DNA from: Runella sp. MFBS21
GTDB taxonomy: Bacteria; Bacteroidota; Bacteroidia; Cytophagales; Spirosomataceae
Length of the DNA stretch: 64,000 bases
NCBI RefSeq assembly: GCF_029433105.1
Contig: NZ_JARNTW010000008.1
Coordinates: forward strand, 1-64,000
Direction: 5' to 3'
Positions 47,134 through 56,606 of the stretch are shown here, in pieces (position 1 is the first letter of the stretch; each line of letters starts with the position of its first letter). Below the pieces are notes generated by a model. That model searched no databases, was not told the DNA's origin, and saw only the letters and a program-made list of their open reading frames with translations. The translations under genes and the position numbers were made by a program.

Positions 47134-49386
47134 ATGAATGTTTTTTCTATATCAAAAAAGAAAATTACGTACGGTATTTTTTTCCTGACGACGTTTTTGG
47201 CCAACGGCCAGCAGGTCCAGATTGTTGATTTGCGTGTCAATCACTTGCTTTACCCCCATTTAGCGGTATCAAACGGGTATATCCTGACAGGTGCTCCTCC
47301 AAAAGAGGTTATCCGTACACAGATTCACCCTAAACAACTTGTATTAGGTTGGCAACTGACAGGTGGCATTCAAGCTGCGTATCGGGTGATTGTATCATCC
47401 CAACGTGATAGTGTCGAAAAAGGTATCGGAGATATCTGGGATTCAGGTAGAATCAATTCCGGAGAATCGGTGAATGTTTTGTATCAGGGCCAACCGTTGC
47501 AACTCAGTACAGGTTATACGTGGAGGGTCATGATTTGGAACGAGAAAAATGAGTCTTCTCCCTGGTCGCCTATCAGCGAATTTTATACGGCAGATGCACA
47601 GAAAGACTATCAGACGGCCTATTATCCATTACAGAAAACAGATGAATGGCCTCGCCAAATTCATAAACTGGGCGATGTAATGCGGATTGATTTCGGGAAG
47701 GCTTGCTTTGGTCAATTACGATTTACGCTTAGCACAACCGAAGACAAGGCTTCCCTAACTGTACGACTGGGAGAAGCCATTCATGCTGACGGAAGCATCA
47801 ATCGGAAGCCAAGAGGGACCATCCGATACGCCGAATACAGGATACCGCTTCAAAGAGGCCGTCATACCTATCATCTACAATTCAAAGCCGACAAACGGAA
47901 TACAGGTCCGTTGGCAGTAAAGATGCCAGCTTATATAGGAGAGGTTTTGCCCTTCCGCTACGTAGAGTTAGAGGGCAAGGTTGCATCGGTGAAAGAAACC
48001 GACATTACGCGTAGCTTTGTTCATTATCCATTTGACGATTTTGCGTCCCATTTTGAAAGCTCTGACTCAACTCTAAATGCAATTTGGGGGCTATGTAAAT
48101 ATAGTGTGAAAGTTGTGTCATTTGCAGGGCTATACATGGACGGGGATCGAGAGCGGATTCCTTATGAGGTTGATGCGTATATCAATCAATTGAGTCATTA
48201 TAACGTAGACAGTGAATATGGTATAGCCCGTCGGTCGCTGGAATACATGATTAAGCATGGTACTTGGTTTACAGACTGCATACTCTACACGGTACCAATG
48301 GCGTACAACGATTATCTTTATACAGGCGACTTAAGGATTGTTCAGCATTACTATGACGATTTGAAAGCCAAATTGCTCATTCCACTTCGTGAGCCAAACG
48401 GCCTGATGAGTACTAGTAAAGGGAAGCAGTCGAACGCCTTGAAAGAGGCTATTCATTTGACGGAAAAATCGTTAAGCGATCTTGTCGATTGGCCACACGC
48501 TGGGGGTTTTGGCACGGTTGGGAATGGTGAAACCGATGGTTTTGTATTCACAGATTATAATACCGTGGTCAATGCGATTCACTACAAGGCATTGAGAGAT
48601 ATGGCAAAACTGGCCAATGCGCTTGGTAAAAAAGGAGATGTCGAATGGCTCAACGGATTGGCTGATGAAACCTATCGGGCATTTCACTCATTACTCTGGG
48701 ATAGCAAACGACGCATCTTCCGCGACGGAGTGGACACCGACCATGCTTCTCTACACGCTAATATGATTGCACTGGCATTTAACTTAGTCCCAGCAGAGTC
48801 GATAGAAGATGTGATGACCTTCATCCGTTCCCGTGGAATGGCGTGTGGGCCTTATGGATCACAATTACTGATGGATGCCATTTACAAAGCAGGAGATGCC
48901 GACTATGGACTCAGCTTATTAACGTCAAAATCCGAACGTAGTTGGTACAATATGATTCGTTCGGGAAGTACCGTGACGATGGAGGCATGGGACCAGAAAT
49001 ATAAATCCAATTTAGATTGGAACCACGCCTGGGGTACAGTCCCCGCAAACGCAATTCCCCGTAAGTTAATGGGGGTAGAGCCTTTAGAACCGGGTTGGAA
49101 ATCATTCAGTATCAAACCACAAATCGGCTCACTGACATACGCTACGGTGCGACTCCCTACCATACGAGGAACTGTTGAAGTAGTATGCCGGCAAAACCAA
49201 TCAAGTTACCACATGAAGTTTACGGTGCCGGGCAATACCCTTGCTAAGGTGGAATTACCTGTTGAGAAAAAAAAGAAATGGCAACTAACCATCAATGGGA
49301 AACCAGCGAAAGCCTCGGTAGAACAAGGGTGGCTTCTGTTGCCTGACTTTGCCCCAGGCAGTTACGATTTAGTCTTGCTCTATTGA
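47134..49386 (+). CDS. GH78 alpha-L-rhamnosidase-like enzyme
   Basis: From ATG 47134 (MNVFSISKKKITYG) the protein is 750 residues with a signal peptide (ending about ANGQQ). An N-terminal fibronectin-like/beta-sandwich part (LGWQLTGGIQAAYRVIV, TGYTWRVMIWNEKNESSPWSP) precedes a rhamnosidase-type beta-sandwich and an (alpha/alpha)6 barrel with the GH78 motifs YMDGDRERIPYEVDAYI (acid residues), WFTDCILYTVPM, WPHAGGFG and NLDWNHAWGTVPANAIPR. It should release terminal rhamnose from glycosides. The open frame begins at 47059 but that part overlaps the SusD gene. It forms a polysaccharide-utilisation locus with the sigma, anti-sigma, SusC and SusD genes. Confidence 0.85.
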   Translation: MNVFSISKKKITYGIFFLTTFLANGQQVQIVDLRVNHLLYPHLAVSNGYILTGAPPKEVIRTQIHPKQLVLGWQLTGGIQAAYRVIVSSQRDSVEKGIGDIWDSGRINSGESVNVLYQGQPLQLSTGYTWRVMIWNEKNESSPWSPISEFYTADAQKDYQTAYYPLQKTDEWPRQIHKLGDVMRIDFGKACFGQLRFTLSTTEDKASLTVRLGEAIHADGSINRKPRGTIRYAEYRIPLQRGRHTYHLQFKADKRNTGPLAVKMPAYIGEVLPFRYVELEGKVASVKETDITRSFVHYPFDDFASHFESSDSTLNAIWGLCKYSVKVVSFAGLYMDGDRERIPYEVDAYINQLSHYNVDSEYGIARRSLEYMIKHGTWFTDCILYTVPMAYNDYLYTGDLRIVQHYYDDLKAKLLIPLREPNGLMSTSKGKQSNALKEAIHLTEKSLSDLVDWPHAGGFGTVGNGETDGFVFTDYNTVVNAIHYKALRDMAKLANALGKKGDVEWLNGLADETYRAFHSLLWDSKRRIFRDGVDTDHASLHANMIALAFNLVPAESIEDVMTFIRSRGMACGPYGSQLLMDAIYKAGDADYGLSLLTSKSERSWYNMIRSGSTVTMEAWDQKYKSNLDWNHAWGTVPANAIPRKLMGVEPLEPGWKSFSIKPQIGSLTYATVRLPTIRGTVEVVCRQNQSSYHMKFTVPGNTLAKVELPVEKKKKWQLTINGKPAKASVEQGWLLLPDFAPGSYDLVLLY

Positions 49387-50089
49387 AATCGGAAGGCACT
49401 GGTGCGAGCGAAGAAAACTAGCCCCTTTTCTTCCCATATTTTTCAATTGTTCGATGCCCCGGATTTTTAATTAAAGTAATGACAAATCCTGACAACACTA
49501 CTTACCGTTATTGACCACACTACCCGAATCTGATTGGTGATATCGATTAAATCAATTTGTTCTAACGGCCTGAGTGATTATATACACTGACGACTTTTTT
49601 ATTTATTTTTACCATTAAAATCGGTCAATCCAGCCTCTAAACCCCATTTTAGAGGCTGTTTTCAACTGCACCTGTTGGTATTGAAGGCAGGTCAAAAATT
49701 TCAATATCCTACATATAGAGTAACGAAAGAATAGTGAAACAAATCGTAAAAATTAATGAATAGATAACAGTCTCATTCACATTATAAACCTCTTCTGCGC
49801 ATTTACACTGTTGTATTCTGAATAACAAATTTTCTGCACATAACTATACATAACTATATGGTGTCATGCACAAAGGTTTCAACGTAATTTAACGTGAACT
49901 GTTCAATATCTACGCAGCGATTGGGGGAGAATACGCTCTCAATCCCAATGGAAATGCTATAGTAACTTTGGGTTGTGGTTGATAAAAAGAGTAACACAGC
50001 TAGCCGCTAATGAATGTGTAAATGCATTAGTTGGATTTCGATGCCTTGTATGTTCAAGATACATTACATTTTTTTGAATACTGATGACG
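49387..50089. other. Intergenic region after the utilisation locus
   Basis: About 700 bases without a recognisable gene. It contains one terminator (separate entry) and AT-rich sequence with short repeats (ATAACTATA, twice near 49840). Confidence 0.5.
49631..49656 (+). terminator. Putative terminator of the SusCD-GH78 operon
   Basis: The stem AGCCTCTAAA (49631-49640) pairs with TTTAGAGGCT (49647-49656), with a short T run after it (GTTTTC). It lies 245 bases after the GH78 stop. Confidence 0.7.
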
Positions 50090-50700
50090 GTTTCAGAGTA
50101 AGTTTTGAAATTTAATTTGGTACTCTTGCCAAAATGATAGAACAAAAAGCGAGCTAAATGAAAGAGACCGAAGACGTTGCCGTTTTTTCATAATCCTTGG
50201 ACAAACGGCGAAAGAAATTTTCCCATGTAACCCTTCATTTAATTTGCCAGCGACCTGTTTGCGGTACAAATACCTGCCCGCAGGGAGGTTTTTGAGAAAT
50301 TTCAACGGTGTACCCACACCAGCCAGCAGCCGTAACAAACTCTCCTTTATAGGCACTATCAGCACGAATGAGTTTGAGTTCCGGGGCAGTTTTATTCAGA
50401 GTGGATAGGAGTTCAATTCCGCATACGCTATCGTGAATATGAGCCGCACAGACATAAATAGCCAAAGACAAGCCCAGAGTTATTACGCTTTATTTGTTGC
50501 CGTCAATACCAGTATCTAATGAAATTAACCTTACTTTTTAAACGCTCTGACTGTTTATTGTCCCTGCTGTGGCGTGTGACAACCCGCTCATAGGATACTA
50601 AATGTGTGATAATACTATCAAAAACAGCATTTTTCGTCCATTTACGAAAGTAATAATACAAGCTTTGCCAAGGACCATATTTCTCATCTAGTTTGACATC
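50090..50700 (-). pseudogene. Degraded IS5-type transposase
   Basis: On the minus strand pieces in several frames spell an IS5/IS4-like transposase: KYGPWQSLYYYFRKWTKN (from about 50685), then a broken region that includes NFIRYWY, then LSLAIYVCAAHIHDSVCGIEL, LIRADSAYKGEFV and WCGYTVEISQ, and finally RWQIK near 50232. The order is that of IS5-group proteins (GPWQ-x-YYRF, HDxx, DxAY-G, WxVER). The catalytic DSQSVK part is deleted and there are stops and frameshifts, so it is inactive. No terminal repeats or target duplication were found. Confidence 0.75.
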
Positions 50701-51162
50701 TCAAAATTACAACAGATGCTCTTTTTGTAAAGCAGCAAATAATCCTTCGCCGATTTCAAAACATGCTCTTAATGTTGATAGAGGGTTTGAGTCATTCAAA
50801 ATAAAAAACGCACCAATTAACGTATATCACTACAACCCCTCACCTTCTTTCAAAAACACTTGATACACAATAACATATAAGGATATTTTGTACGTTTTTG
50901 GGAAAGCATTTCCCCTTTTTTATTCCAGAAAAGTCAGATAAAAAAAAAGTCCATAAAGATGGGCTCGAAAAAGAAGTGTTTGTTTGGAAAACCTATTATT
51001 AATGTCCACCTTTGTTTTACTCTGTTGCAGAGACAATAGATTTTCTATTTACAACAGCCGTTGTGTGTCTTCGCCAAAGCACTCTTTTTTTCCTGCCCTA
51101 CTTCTTTAAAAATTACTTCGCAAAACGATTGCGAGGGATGTTGGATATTAAAATGTTTGGTT
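50701..51162. other. Intergenic region with decayed sequence
   Basis: About 460 bases with no gene. The part next to the transposase relic may hold further remnants of its N-terminal end, but no frame is readable. The bases before 51163 probably hold the promoter of the response-regulator gene. Confidence 0.45.
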
Positions 51163-51567
51163 ATGAAAAAATTTCATGTGCTATTGATTGATGATGACTT
51201 GGATGAATTTGAGTTTTTTCTGATGGCTTTAGAAAAAATCCCGTCCCTGTTTAAATGTACCTATGCAGCTTCGGGTCAAGAAGCAATCAAATTGCTGGAT
51301 GAGCTGCAACCAGATTTTATCTTTGTTGATATGAACATGCCTCGCTGGAATGGCCTGGAATGTATCAAAGAGATAAAAAAACACCTCAATTGGAAAGCTG
51401 TGCCTATCATTCTCTACTCCACCTCGATAGATACCGTATTGGAAGGGAAAGCAAAGTCGTTGGGAGTAGTAAAATGTATCATAAAACCTTTAGATCCTAA
51501 TTTATTGACCAGTATTCTTCAGCAAATGGCAGGCGTAGAATGTGACTTTGTTGAAACATCCATTTAA
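51163..51567 (+). CDS. Single-domain response regulator (CheY-like)
   Basis: From ATG 51163 the protein has 134 residues, the length of a stand-alone receiver domain. The acidic pocket is in VLLIDDDLDEF (residues 9-11 region), the phospho-acceptor Asp is in FIFVDMNMPRWNG and the conserved Lys is in CIIKPLD, with Ser/Thr in IILYSTS. It has no output domain, so it should work by protein interaction, as many Bacteroidota CheY-like proteins do. The frame is open back to 51061 with no family match there. A small unknown gene follows 11 bases later. Confidence 0.9.
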   Translation: MKKFHVLLIDDDLDEFEFFLMALEKIPSLFKCTYAASGQEAIKLLDELQPDFIFVDMNMPRWNGLECIKEIKKHLNWKAVPIILYSTSIDTVLEGKAKSLGVVKCIIKPLDPNLLTSILQQMAGVECDFVETSI

Positions 51568-51578
51568 ATAAAAAACGT

Positions 51579-51848
51579 ATGGAAAAAACAGCAAAAGTGG
51601 GAATAGATGGCGTAAATTTATTGAGAGAATTGGTGGCGTATAAGGGAGAGAGTATCATAAGCAACCGCACTATTCCATTGGAAATAATCGAAGAAATGGC
51701 CATGTCGTATTATGATATAAAGCGAAGCTCTTCCAATAAATTGTATGTGTATGTCCAACTCGTAAAGTATTTTAAACAACGAGGTATGTTTTTGGGAGAT
51801 TTGATAAGGATTCCTGAAATTATTTATCAACGTATCCGCCAAAATTAG
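51579..51848 (+). CDS. Small hypothetical protein, 89 residues
   Basis: The basic protein begins MEKTAKVGIDGVNLLREL and is predicted largely helical, with no recognised family. It follows the response-regulator gene by 11 bases, so it is probably co-transcribed. A strong terminator closes the pair. Confidence 0.55.
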   Translation: MEKTAKVGIDGVNLLRELVAYKGESIISNRTIPLEIIEEMAMSYYDIKRSSSNKLYVYVQLVKYFKQRGMFLGDLIRIPEIIYQRIRQN

Positions 51849-51853
51849 ATTCA

Positions 51854-51901
51854 TTTTTACCAGAGGCTTTAGTTAAACACAGCTAAAGCCTCTGGTAAAA
51901 A
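51854..51901. terminator. Strong bidirectional terminator
   Basis: The perfect 19-bp stem (TTTTTACCAGAGGCTTTAG at 51854-51872, CTAAAGCCTCTGGTAAAAA at 51883-51901) has A/T tracts on both flanks. It separates convergent genes. Confidence 0.85.
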
Positions 51902-51917
51902 ATGACGTTTGGGAGGT

Positions 51918-52313
51918 CTATTTAACCTGGGCTTCAAATTTATTATTATCATAAATTTGCTCTTCCGAAATCTCATGAGGACAAATAGCGTTTTGTTCGG
52001 CTTCTTTGTCTTCACTATAAACCCCATAAGCATTCACCAAAAAGCCCTTCAAGCCGTTGGTTGTCTCGATGGCATAAATGATACAATTGTCCGAAGGATC
52101 CGACATTCCTTCAATGCGATGTACCTCTCGTACAAGGAGCGGAATCGCCTCAGTCTTTTCTGCTAAATTGGGACTATAGTAGTATTTTTCGGCAATCCCT
52201 ATTTTATCTTTAAATTCGGCCGACGACTCTGAGCCAAAATCAAATGTATAACCCTTACTTTCCAAATTTTTCAGGATTTCTACCAATGTTTCTTCTTCCT
52301 GTGCATGTTCCAT
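51918..52313 (-). CDS. Small conserved hypothetical protein of Bacteroidota
   Basis: The protein from ATG 52313 (MEHAQEEETLVEIL) has 131 residues. It contains FDFGSESSAEFKD, VREVHRIEGMSDPSDNCIIYAI and KGFLVNAYGVYSEDKE, a pattern of a small beta-rich protein with an acidic tail. Related proteins in this phylum are often labelled phosphoribosylpyrophosphate synthetase, but nothing here supports that activity. The frame extends 22 codons upstream with no match. It lies 77 bases after the catalase gene on the same strand. Confidence 0.5.
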   Translation of the reverse strand: MEHAQEEETLVEILKNLESKGYTFDFGSESSAEFKDKIGIAEKYYYSPNLAEKTEAIPLLVREVHRIEGMSDPSDNCIIYAIETTNGLKGFLVNAYGVYSEDKEAEQNAICPHEISEEQIYDNNKFEAQVK

Positions 52314-52390
52314 AGCTTTCCATTTTATCCTCTTCGAGGCTGTTTTTACTTGTTTTATGATTTTGCTCCGACCCCTCAAACGTCCTTTAT

Positions 52391-54550
52391 TTAAGCTGGT
52401 ATTTTAAGTTTTTTTTCACGCTGCCAAAAGCGATGATGAGCAATAGCTTTGATAAACTCGGCCCTCAAGACTTCCGACCCATCATGCACCAGCACCCCTT
52501 CTATCATCTGGGAAGCTTCTTTGTGATTGGCGGGAAGGTGTTTACCAAAATAAGTCTCTTTAAGTACCGGCAAAGAAAAAGCATCGGCCGCAATGGGTTT
52601 ACAATGCTTAAAAGCTTCATTAAGAAAATGAATCGCATCTGCTTCAGCGGTCAGCGTAGCAATGCTGTTCATTCCGCCTGGTACATACACGGCATCATAA
52701 AGCACCGACGCAGCCGTCAAAAAACTTTTATCTACTTTAAGAGCTTGGTTGCTCTCCGAAACAATATATCCTAATTTGGGCGCAATTACCTCTGCCACTG
52801 CCCCTTCCGCCATCAGCCGTTCTTTCATGGCGGTAAGCTGTTTTTCATCTACGCCATCGGCGGCCAAAATAGCTATTTTACGAGTGGCAATCGAGTTTTT
52901 GGGAGTATATGCCATACTTAAGGCCTTAGATTTTTCGACTGAAGAGGTGGCCATATTGGGCTGATAAGCCATTTTATCGGCATCTGCTGGATAGCTCTGA
53001 TTGAGCAAACTTTCTAATTCGTCTGGAATTGATAAACCCAAATTATAAGCCACTTTAGCGGCCAAATCATCATCTACATAGGAGAGCATCTTGAGCATTC
53101 TTTGACGAATCGCTTCTGTTTCTACTTTTCCTAGTTCAAAACTAAGCGCATCTACAATGTGGTTTTGTTCATACTCAGATTGGCTGTTGAAAAACAGAGT
53201 TGCCTGACTAAAATGGTCAAAAAAGCTTTGACTACGCCCTCGTATCTTATGTGCCTCTACTCGTTCGGGATAGCTACTAAATCCCCCTTCCTTCATTTTT
53301 GCTTGAAAAGGACAACCGCCCCCGAGGGTATTGGGGTCGTAGCTTGTCCTTCCCTGATTGATTGTTTGTCGCATATGACCATCCCGCTGATTGTTGTGAA
53401 CAGGAGCAATGGAGCGGTTGATTGGGATTTCGTGAAAATTAGGACTTCCTAAGCGGGAAAGCTGGGTATCAGTATACGAAAATAACCTTCCTTGTAGCAA
53501 AGGGTCGTTGGTGAAATCAATTCCTGGCACAATATGCCCTGGATGAAAAGCGACTTGTTCGGTTTCGGCAAAGAAATTATCAGGATTTCGATTCAAAACA
53601 AGCTTTCCGATACGCTGTACGGGTACTAGCTCTTCGGGGATGATTTTTGTGGGATCCAGCAAATCAAAACCAAAAGAATGTTCGTCTTCTTCTGCCACTA
53701 TTTGTACTCCTAATTCCCACTCTGGGAAGTGCCCCATTTCGATGGCTTCCCACAAATCACGCCGGTGAAAATCGGGGTCTTTGCCCGAAATTTTCTGCGC
53801 TTCGTCCCAACATACCGAATGTACGCCCAGCAAGGGTTTCCAGTGAAATTTCACAAAATGAGATTCGCCGGCCTTATTGATAAATCGAAAAGTATGTACC
53901 CCAAAACCTTCCATCATTCTCAAACTACGCGGGATAGCGCGATCGCTCATAACCCACATAATCATGTGCATACTTTCGGGCATCAAAGAAATAAAATCCC
54001 AAAAAGTATCATGCGCTGAAGCTGCTTGGGGCATTTCGTGGTGTGGCTCTGGCTTGACGGCATGAATCAAATCGGGAAACTTAATGGCATCTTGAATAAA
54101 AAACACGGGGATATTGTTTCCTACCAAATCATAAATGCCTTCTTCGGTGTAAAACTTAACCGCAAAACCTCTGACATCTCGCGCCAAATCGGTAGAGCCT
54201 CTTGAACCTGCTACTGTCGAAAATCGAACAAATACGGGGGTTTTTTGGTCGGGATTTTGCAAAAAAGCCGCTTTAGTGAATCTGGCCATCGACTCATACA
54301 CCTGAAAATACCCATGAGCACCTTCTCCGCGCGCATGTACCACGCGCTCAGGAATGCGTTCATGGTCGAAATGAGTGATTTTTTCGCGCAAAATAAAATC
54401 TTCAAGTAGCGACGGCCCCCTTTCTCCTGCTTTTAGGGAGTTTTGATTATCATTGATTTTTACCCCTTGGTTGGTGGTTAAAAATTTATCTTGACCATTT
54501 TCTTTATTGTTGGCAAGGTCTTGCTGTTTAGCGTCTGTCTGTTTTTTCAT
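52391..54550 (-). CDS. katE: Large-subunit (clade II) catalase with DJ-1/PfpI-like C-terminus
   Basis: The 719-residue protein has a long N-terminus and then the heme catalase core: [15 protein letters not shown] (His about 72), [48 protein letters not shown], and [14 protein letters not shown] (heme-ligand Tyr). The C-terminal 150 residues (from [16 protein letters not shown]) form a DJ-1/PfpI-like domain typical of large-subunit catalases such as HPII. It breaks down hydrogen peroxide. The preceding gene in the operon is a DUF892 ferritin-like protein, which supports a stress role. Confidence 0.95.
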   Translation of the reverse strand: MKKQTDAKQQDLANNKENGQDKFLTTNQGVKINDNQNSLKAGERGPSLLEDFILREKITHFDHERIPERVVHARGEGAHGYFQVYESMARFTKAAFLQNPDQKTPVFVRFSTVAGSRGSTDLARDVRGFAVKFYTEEGIYDLVGNNIPVFFIQDAIKFPDLIHAVKPEPHHEMPQAASAHDTFWDFISLMPESMHMIMWVMSDRAIPRSLRMMEGFGVHTFRFINKAGESHFVKFHWKPLLGVHSVCWDEAQKISGKDPDFHRRDLWEAIEMGHFPEWELGVQIVAEEDEHSFGFDLLDPTKIIPEELVPVQRIGKLVLNRNPDNFFAETEQVAFHPGHIVPGIDFTNDPLLQGRLFSYTDTQLSRLGSPNFHEIPINRSIAPVHNNQRDGHMRQTINQGRTSYDPNTLGGGCPFQAKMKEGGFSSYPERVEAHKIRGRSQSFFDHFSQATLFFNSQSEYEQNHIVDALSFELGKVETEAIRQRMLKMLSYVDDDLAAKVAYNLGLSIPDELESLLNQSYPADADKMAYQPNMATSSVEKSKALSMAYTPKNSIATRKIAILAADGVDEKQLTAMKERLMAEGAVAEVIAPKLGYIVSESNQALKVDKSFLTAASVLYDAVYVPGGMNSIATLTAEADAIHFLNEAFKHCKPIAADAFSLPVLKETYFGKHLPANHKEASQMIEGVLVHDGSEVLRAEFIKAIAHHRFWQREKKLKIPA

Positions 54551-54580
54551 TGTTGTGGAAATTGGGGTGAATAGCCTAAG

Positions 54581-55096
54581 TTAGTTGCTCGCTTCCTCAT
54601 TGATGGCACTTTCTGCAATGGCTGAGAGTTTTTTGTCGGCTACTTTTTCTTCTTCCAACGTTTCACTTAACAAGCGAGCCGCTTCATTCTCCCCTAAGGT
54701 TTTGGCGAAAGACACAAGTGTACCATAAGAAGCTATTTCATAATGCTCTACCTTCTGGCTAGAAGCAATAATACCCGCATCTCGCACCACACCTTCTTTG
54801 GTTTTGTTCATTGTCTCTTGCCCTTCTTTAATTAATCCCTCAATGGCTTCACATTTTTTGGCTTCGGCCTTCAATCCTATTACCTCAAATACTTCATCAA
54901 GGCGCTTTACATGCCCTTCTGTAACCGACAAGTGTTCTTTAATAGCCTCTACCAACACACCCGAAACAGCTTTATCAGCCATTTTAGGAAGGGCTTTGGT
55001 GAGGGCTTTTTCGGCATAATAGATGTCTTTCAGACTGTCTTCAAACAATTCACGTAGTCCAGTGGCGATTTCTGATTTTGAGGAAGTTGCTTTCAT
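54581..55096 (-). CDS. DUF892 (YciE/YciF) ferritin-like protein
   Basis: The protein from ATG 55096 (MKATSSKSEIATG) is 171 residues: LRELFEDSLKDIYYAEKALTKALPKM, then a long helical bundle with EHLSVTEGHVKRLDEVFEVIG and HYEIASYGTLVSFAKTLGE, where the Glu/His pairs form a di-iron-type site. DUF892 proteins (YciE/YciF) belong to the ferritin-like superfamily and are induced in stress. It sits 30 bases before katE in the same direction, so one operon is likely. The frame continues upstream to 55153 with no match. Confidence 0.9.
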   Translation of the reverse strand: MKATSSKSEIATGLRELFEDSLKDIYYAEKALTKALPKMADKAVSGVLVEAIKEHLSVTEGHVKRLDEVFEVIGLKAEAKKCEAIEGLIKEGQETMNKTKEGVVRDAGIIASSQKVEHYEIASYGTLVSFAKTLGENEAARLLSETLEEEKVADKKLSAIAESAINEEASN

Positions 55097-55407
55097 GGTT
55101 CTAAAAAATTTATGGTTGTTTTTGGGTAGTAGCGTCCTAAAATATTGTTCCACCGACCCATGTATTCCTCAACAACTTGGGTATGCCGCCTCATTTGTGA
55201 TCCTATAAAGAGAGATTTCTCTAAAGAGAAATATTTTGCTATCCTCTGTCGAATTTTAGGGTTGTAGAAGTGTTGCCACATCGGGCATCTCCCACCCCAA
55301 AACACTTCAACTAGTAACCTCATTATCAATGGAATACTTTTTTTAGACATTCCTAAACGTATACTACTATCATCTGAATCTATTCGGCAATTCAATCAAT
55401 TAAAAAA
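55097..55407. other. Divergent intergenic region between the stress genes
   Basis: About 310 bases separate the DUF892/katE operon and the KTSC/SDR operon, which diverge. A frame of 100 residues on the minus strand has no family likeness. The promoters of both operons should lie here. Confidence 0.5.
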
Positions 55408-55647
55408 ATGGAAACAGTGAATGTCATTTCTTCTTCCTTAAAGTCAATAGGCTATGAAGGCACTACCTTAGAAATAGAGTTTCTTAATGGTTCGCGGTAT
55501 CGCTATTATCAGGTACCTCTACATGTATATCAAGGATTTTTAAATGCCGACTCCTACGGTCATTTTTTTAATAAATATATCGTAAGCAGCTATCGCTCAA
55601 GGAGAATGAGCAACCTCGCTGATAATACATGTACACAAACTAAATAA
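55408..55647 (+). CDS. KTSC-domain protein
   Basis: The 79-residue protein (METVNVISSSLKSIGYEGTTLEIEFLNGSRYRYYQVPLHVYQGF...) matches the KTSC domain: SS-x-[IL]-x-x-[IV]-GY, LEIEFLNGSRYRYYQVP, and an ADSYGHFFNKYI segment. KTSC domains occur next to or fused with lysyl-tRNA synthetase-like proteins, but the small stand-alone ones are of unknown function. Followed 31 bases later by the SDR gene. Confidence 0.8.
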   Translation: METVNVISSSLKSIGYEGTTLEIEFLNGSRYRYYQVPLHVYQGFLNADSYGHFFNKYIVSSYRSRRMSNLADNTCTQTK

Positions 55648-55678
55648 GTAAAACAGGATTTTAATCTCAGGAATAGCA

Positions 55679-56527
55679 ATGAATACCATCAATCTCTCAC
55701 AAAATCTTGACCCGGGTTTGACAGAAGAAATGCCGGTCACGATTACATATATACGAAAAACTTATGCAGGCTCTCAAAAACTACACAATAAGGTAGCACT
55801 TATTACGGGAGGCGATAGTGGAATTGGGAAAGCTGTAGCCATCCATTTTGCACGCGAAGGAGCTGATATTGCCATCCTTTATCATCCTATCGAAGAAGAA
55901 GATGCGCAAGCCACTAGCCAACTTATAGAAAAAGAAAATCGTCAATGCTTACTGATTAGCGGAGATTTAATGGACCACACCACGCCCGCCAAAGCCATTG
56001 ACACTGTTTTAGAACATTTTGGTAAAATTGACATCCTTGTCAATAATGCCGCTGTCCAAAAGCCCTGCGATGATTTTACAAAAATCCCCGATCAACAATG
56101 GGAAGATACATTTGAAGTCAATGTATTTGCTATTTTTCGCTTGACTCGCGAAGCAATCAAACGCATGAAACCAGGAAGTAGTATTATCAACACGGCTTCG
56201 GTAGTAGCCTATCAGGGCAATGGCTTTCTGATTGATTATTCGGCTACTAAGGGAGCTATTATCAGCTTTACGCGCTCATTATCGGGCAGTATCATAGGCA
56301 AAGGGATTCGGGTAAATGCGGTAGCCCCTGGGCCTATTCTGACGCCTTTGGTTGTCTCTACTTTTCCTGACCAAAACCTAGAAGACTTTGGTAAAGATAC
56401 CCCTATGCAACGAGGCGGGCAGCCCTGTGAAGTTGCTCCAGCCTATGTATTTTTAGCTTCCGAAGACAGCTCTTACATGACAGGGCAAGTTTTGCATCCC
56501 AACGGAGGCTCTATCATCAATGCCTAA
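55679..56527 (+). CDS. Short-chain dehydrogenase/reductase
   Basis: The 282-residue protein has the SDR features: NAD(P)-binding TGGDSGIGKA (about residues 42-52), NNAA near 123-126, catalytic Ser in NTASVVAYQG and the YxxxK pair in DYSATKGAI, followed by the PG motif (VAPGPILTPL). The 40-residue N-terminal extension and the motif MQRGGQPCEVAPAYVFLASEDSSYMTGQVLHPNGG are typical of the stress-induced SDR group (Bacillus YhdF/YdaD/YhxC type). The substrate is not known. Confidence 0.88.
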   Translation: MNTINLSQNLDPGLTEEMPVTITYIRKTYAGSQKLHNKVALITGGDSGIGKAVAIHFAREGADIAILYHPIEEEDAQATSQLIEKENRQCLLISGDLMDHTTPAKAIDTVLEHFGKIDILVNNAAVQKPCDDFTKIPDQQWEDTFEVNVFAIFRLTREAIKRMKPGSSIINTASVVAYQGNGFLIDYSATKGAIISFTRSLSGSIIGKGIRVNAVAPGPILTPLVVSTFPDQNLEDFGKDTPMQRGGQPCEVAPAYVFLASEDSSYMTGQVLHPNGGSIINA

Positions 56528-56542
56528 TATACACAGTCCTAT

Positions 56543-56592
56543 GCTGTCGCTGTTTGTAAAAAGCCGATCAATGCCCTACAAACAGCGACAGC
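56543..56592. terminator. Bidirectional terminator hairpin
   Basis: A 16-bp perfect stem (GCTGTCGCTGTTTGTA at 56543-56558 and TACAAACAGCGACAGC at 56577-56592) lies between convergent SDR and efflux-adaptor genes. Confidence 0.75.
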
Positions 56593-56606
56593 CTAGAAAT
56601 CACTAC

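Noticed and set aside
55093-55395. A 100-residue minus-strand frame between the stress operons
   Set aside because: It overlaps the start of the DUF892 gene, has no recognisable domain, and occupies the expected promoter region.
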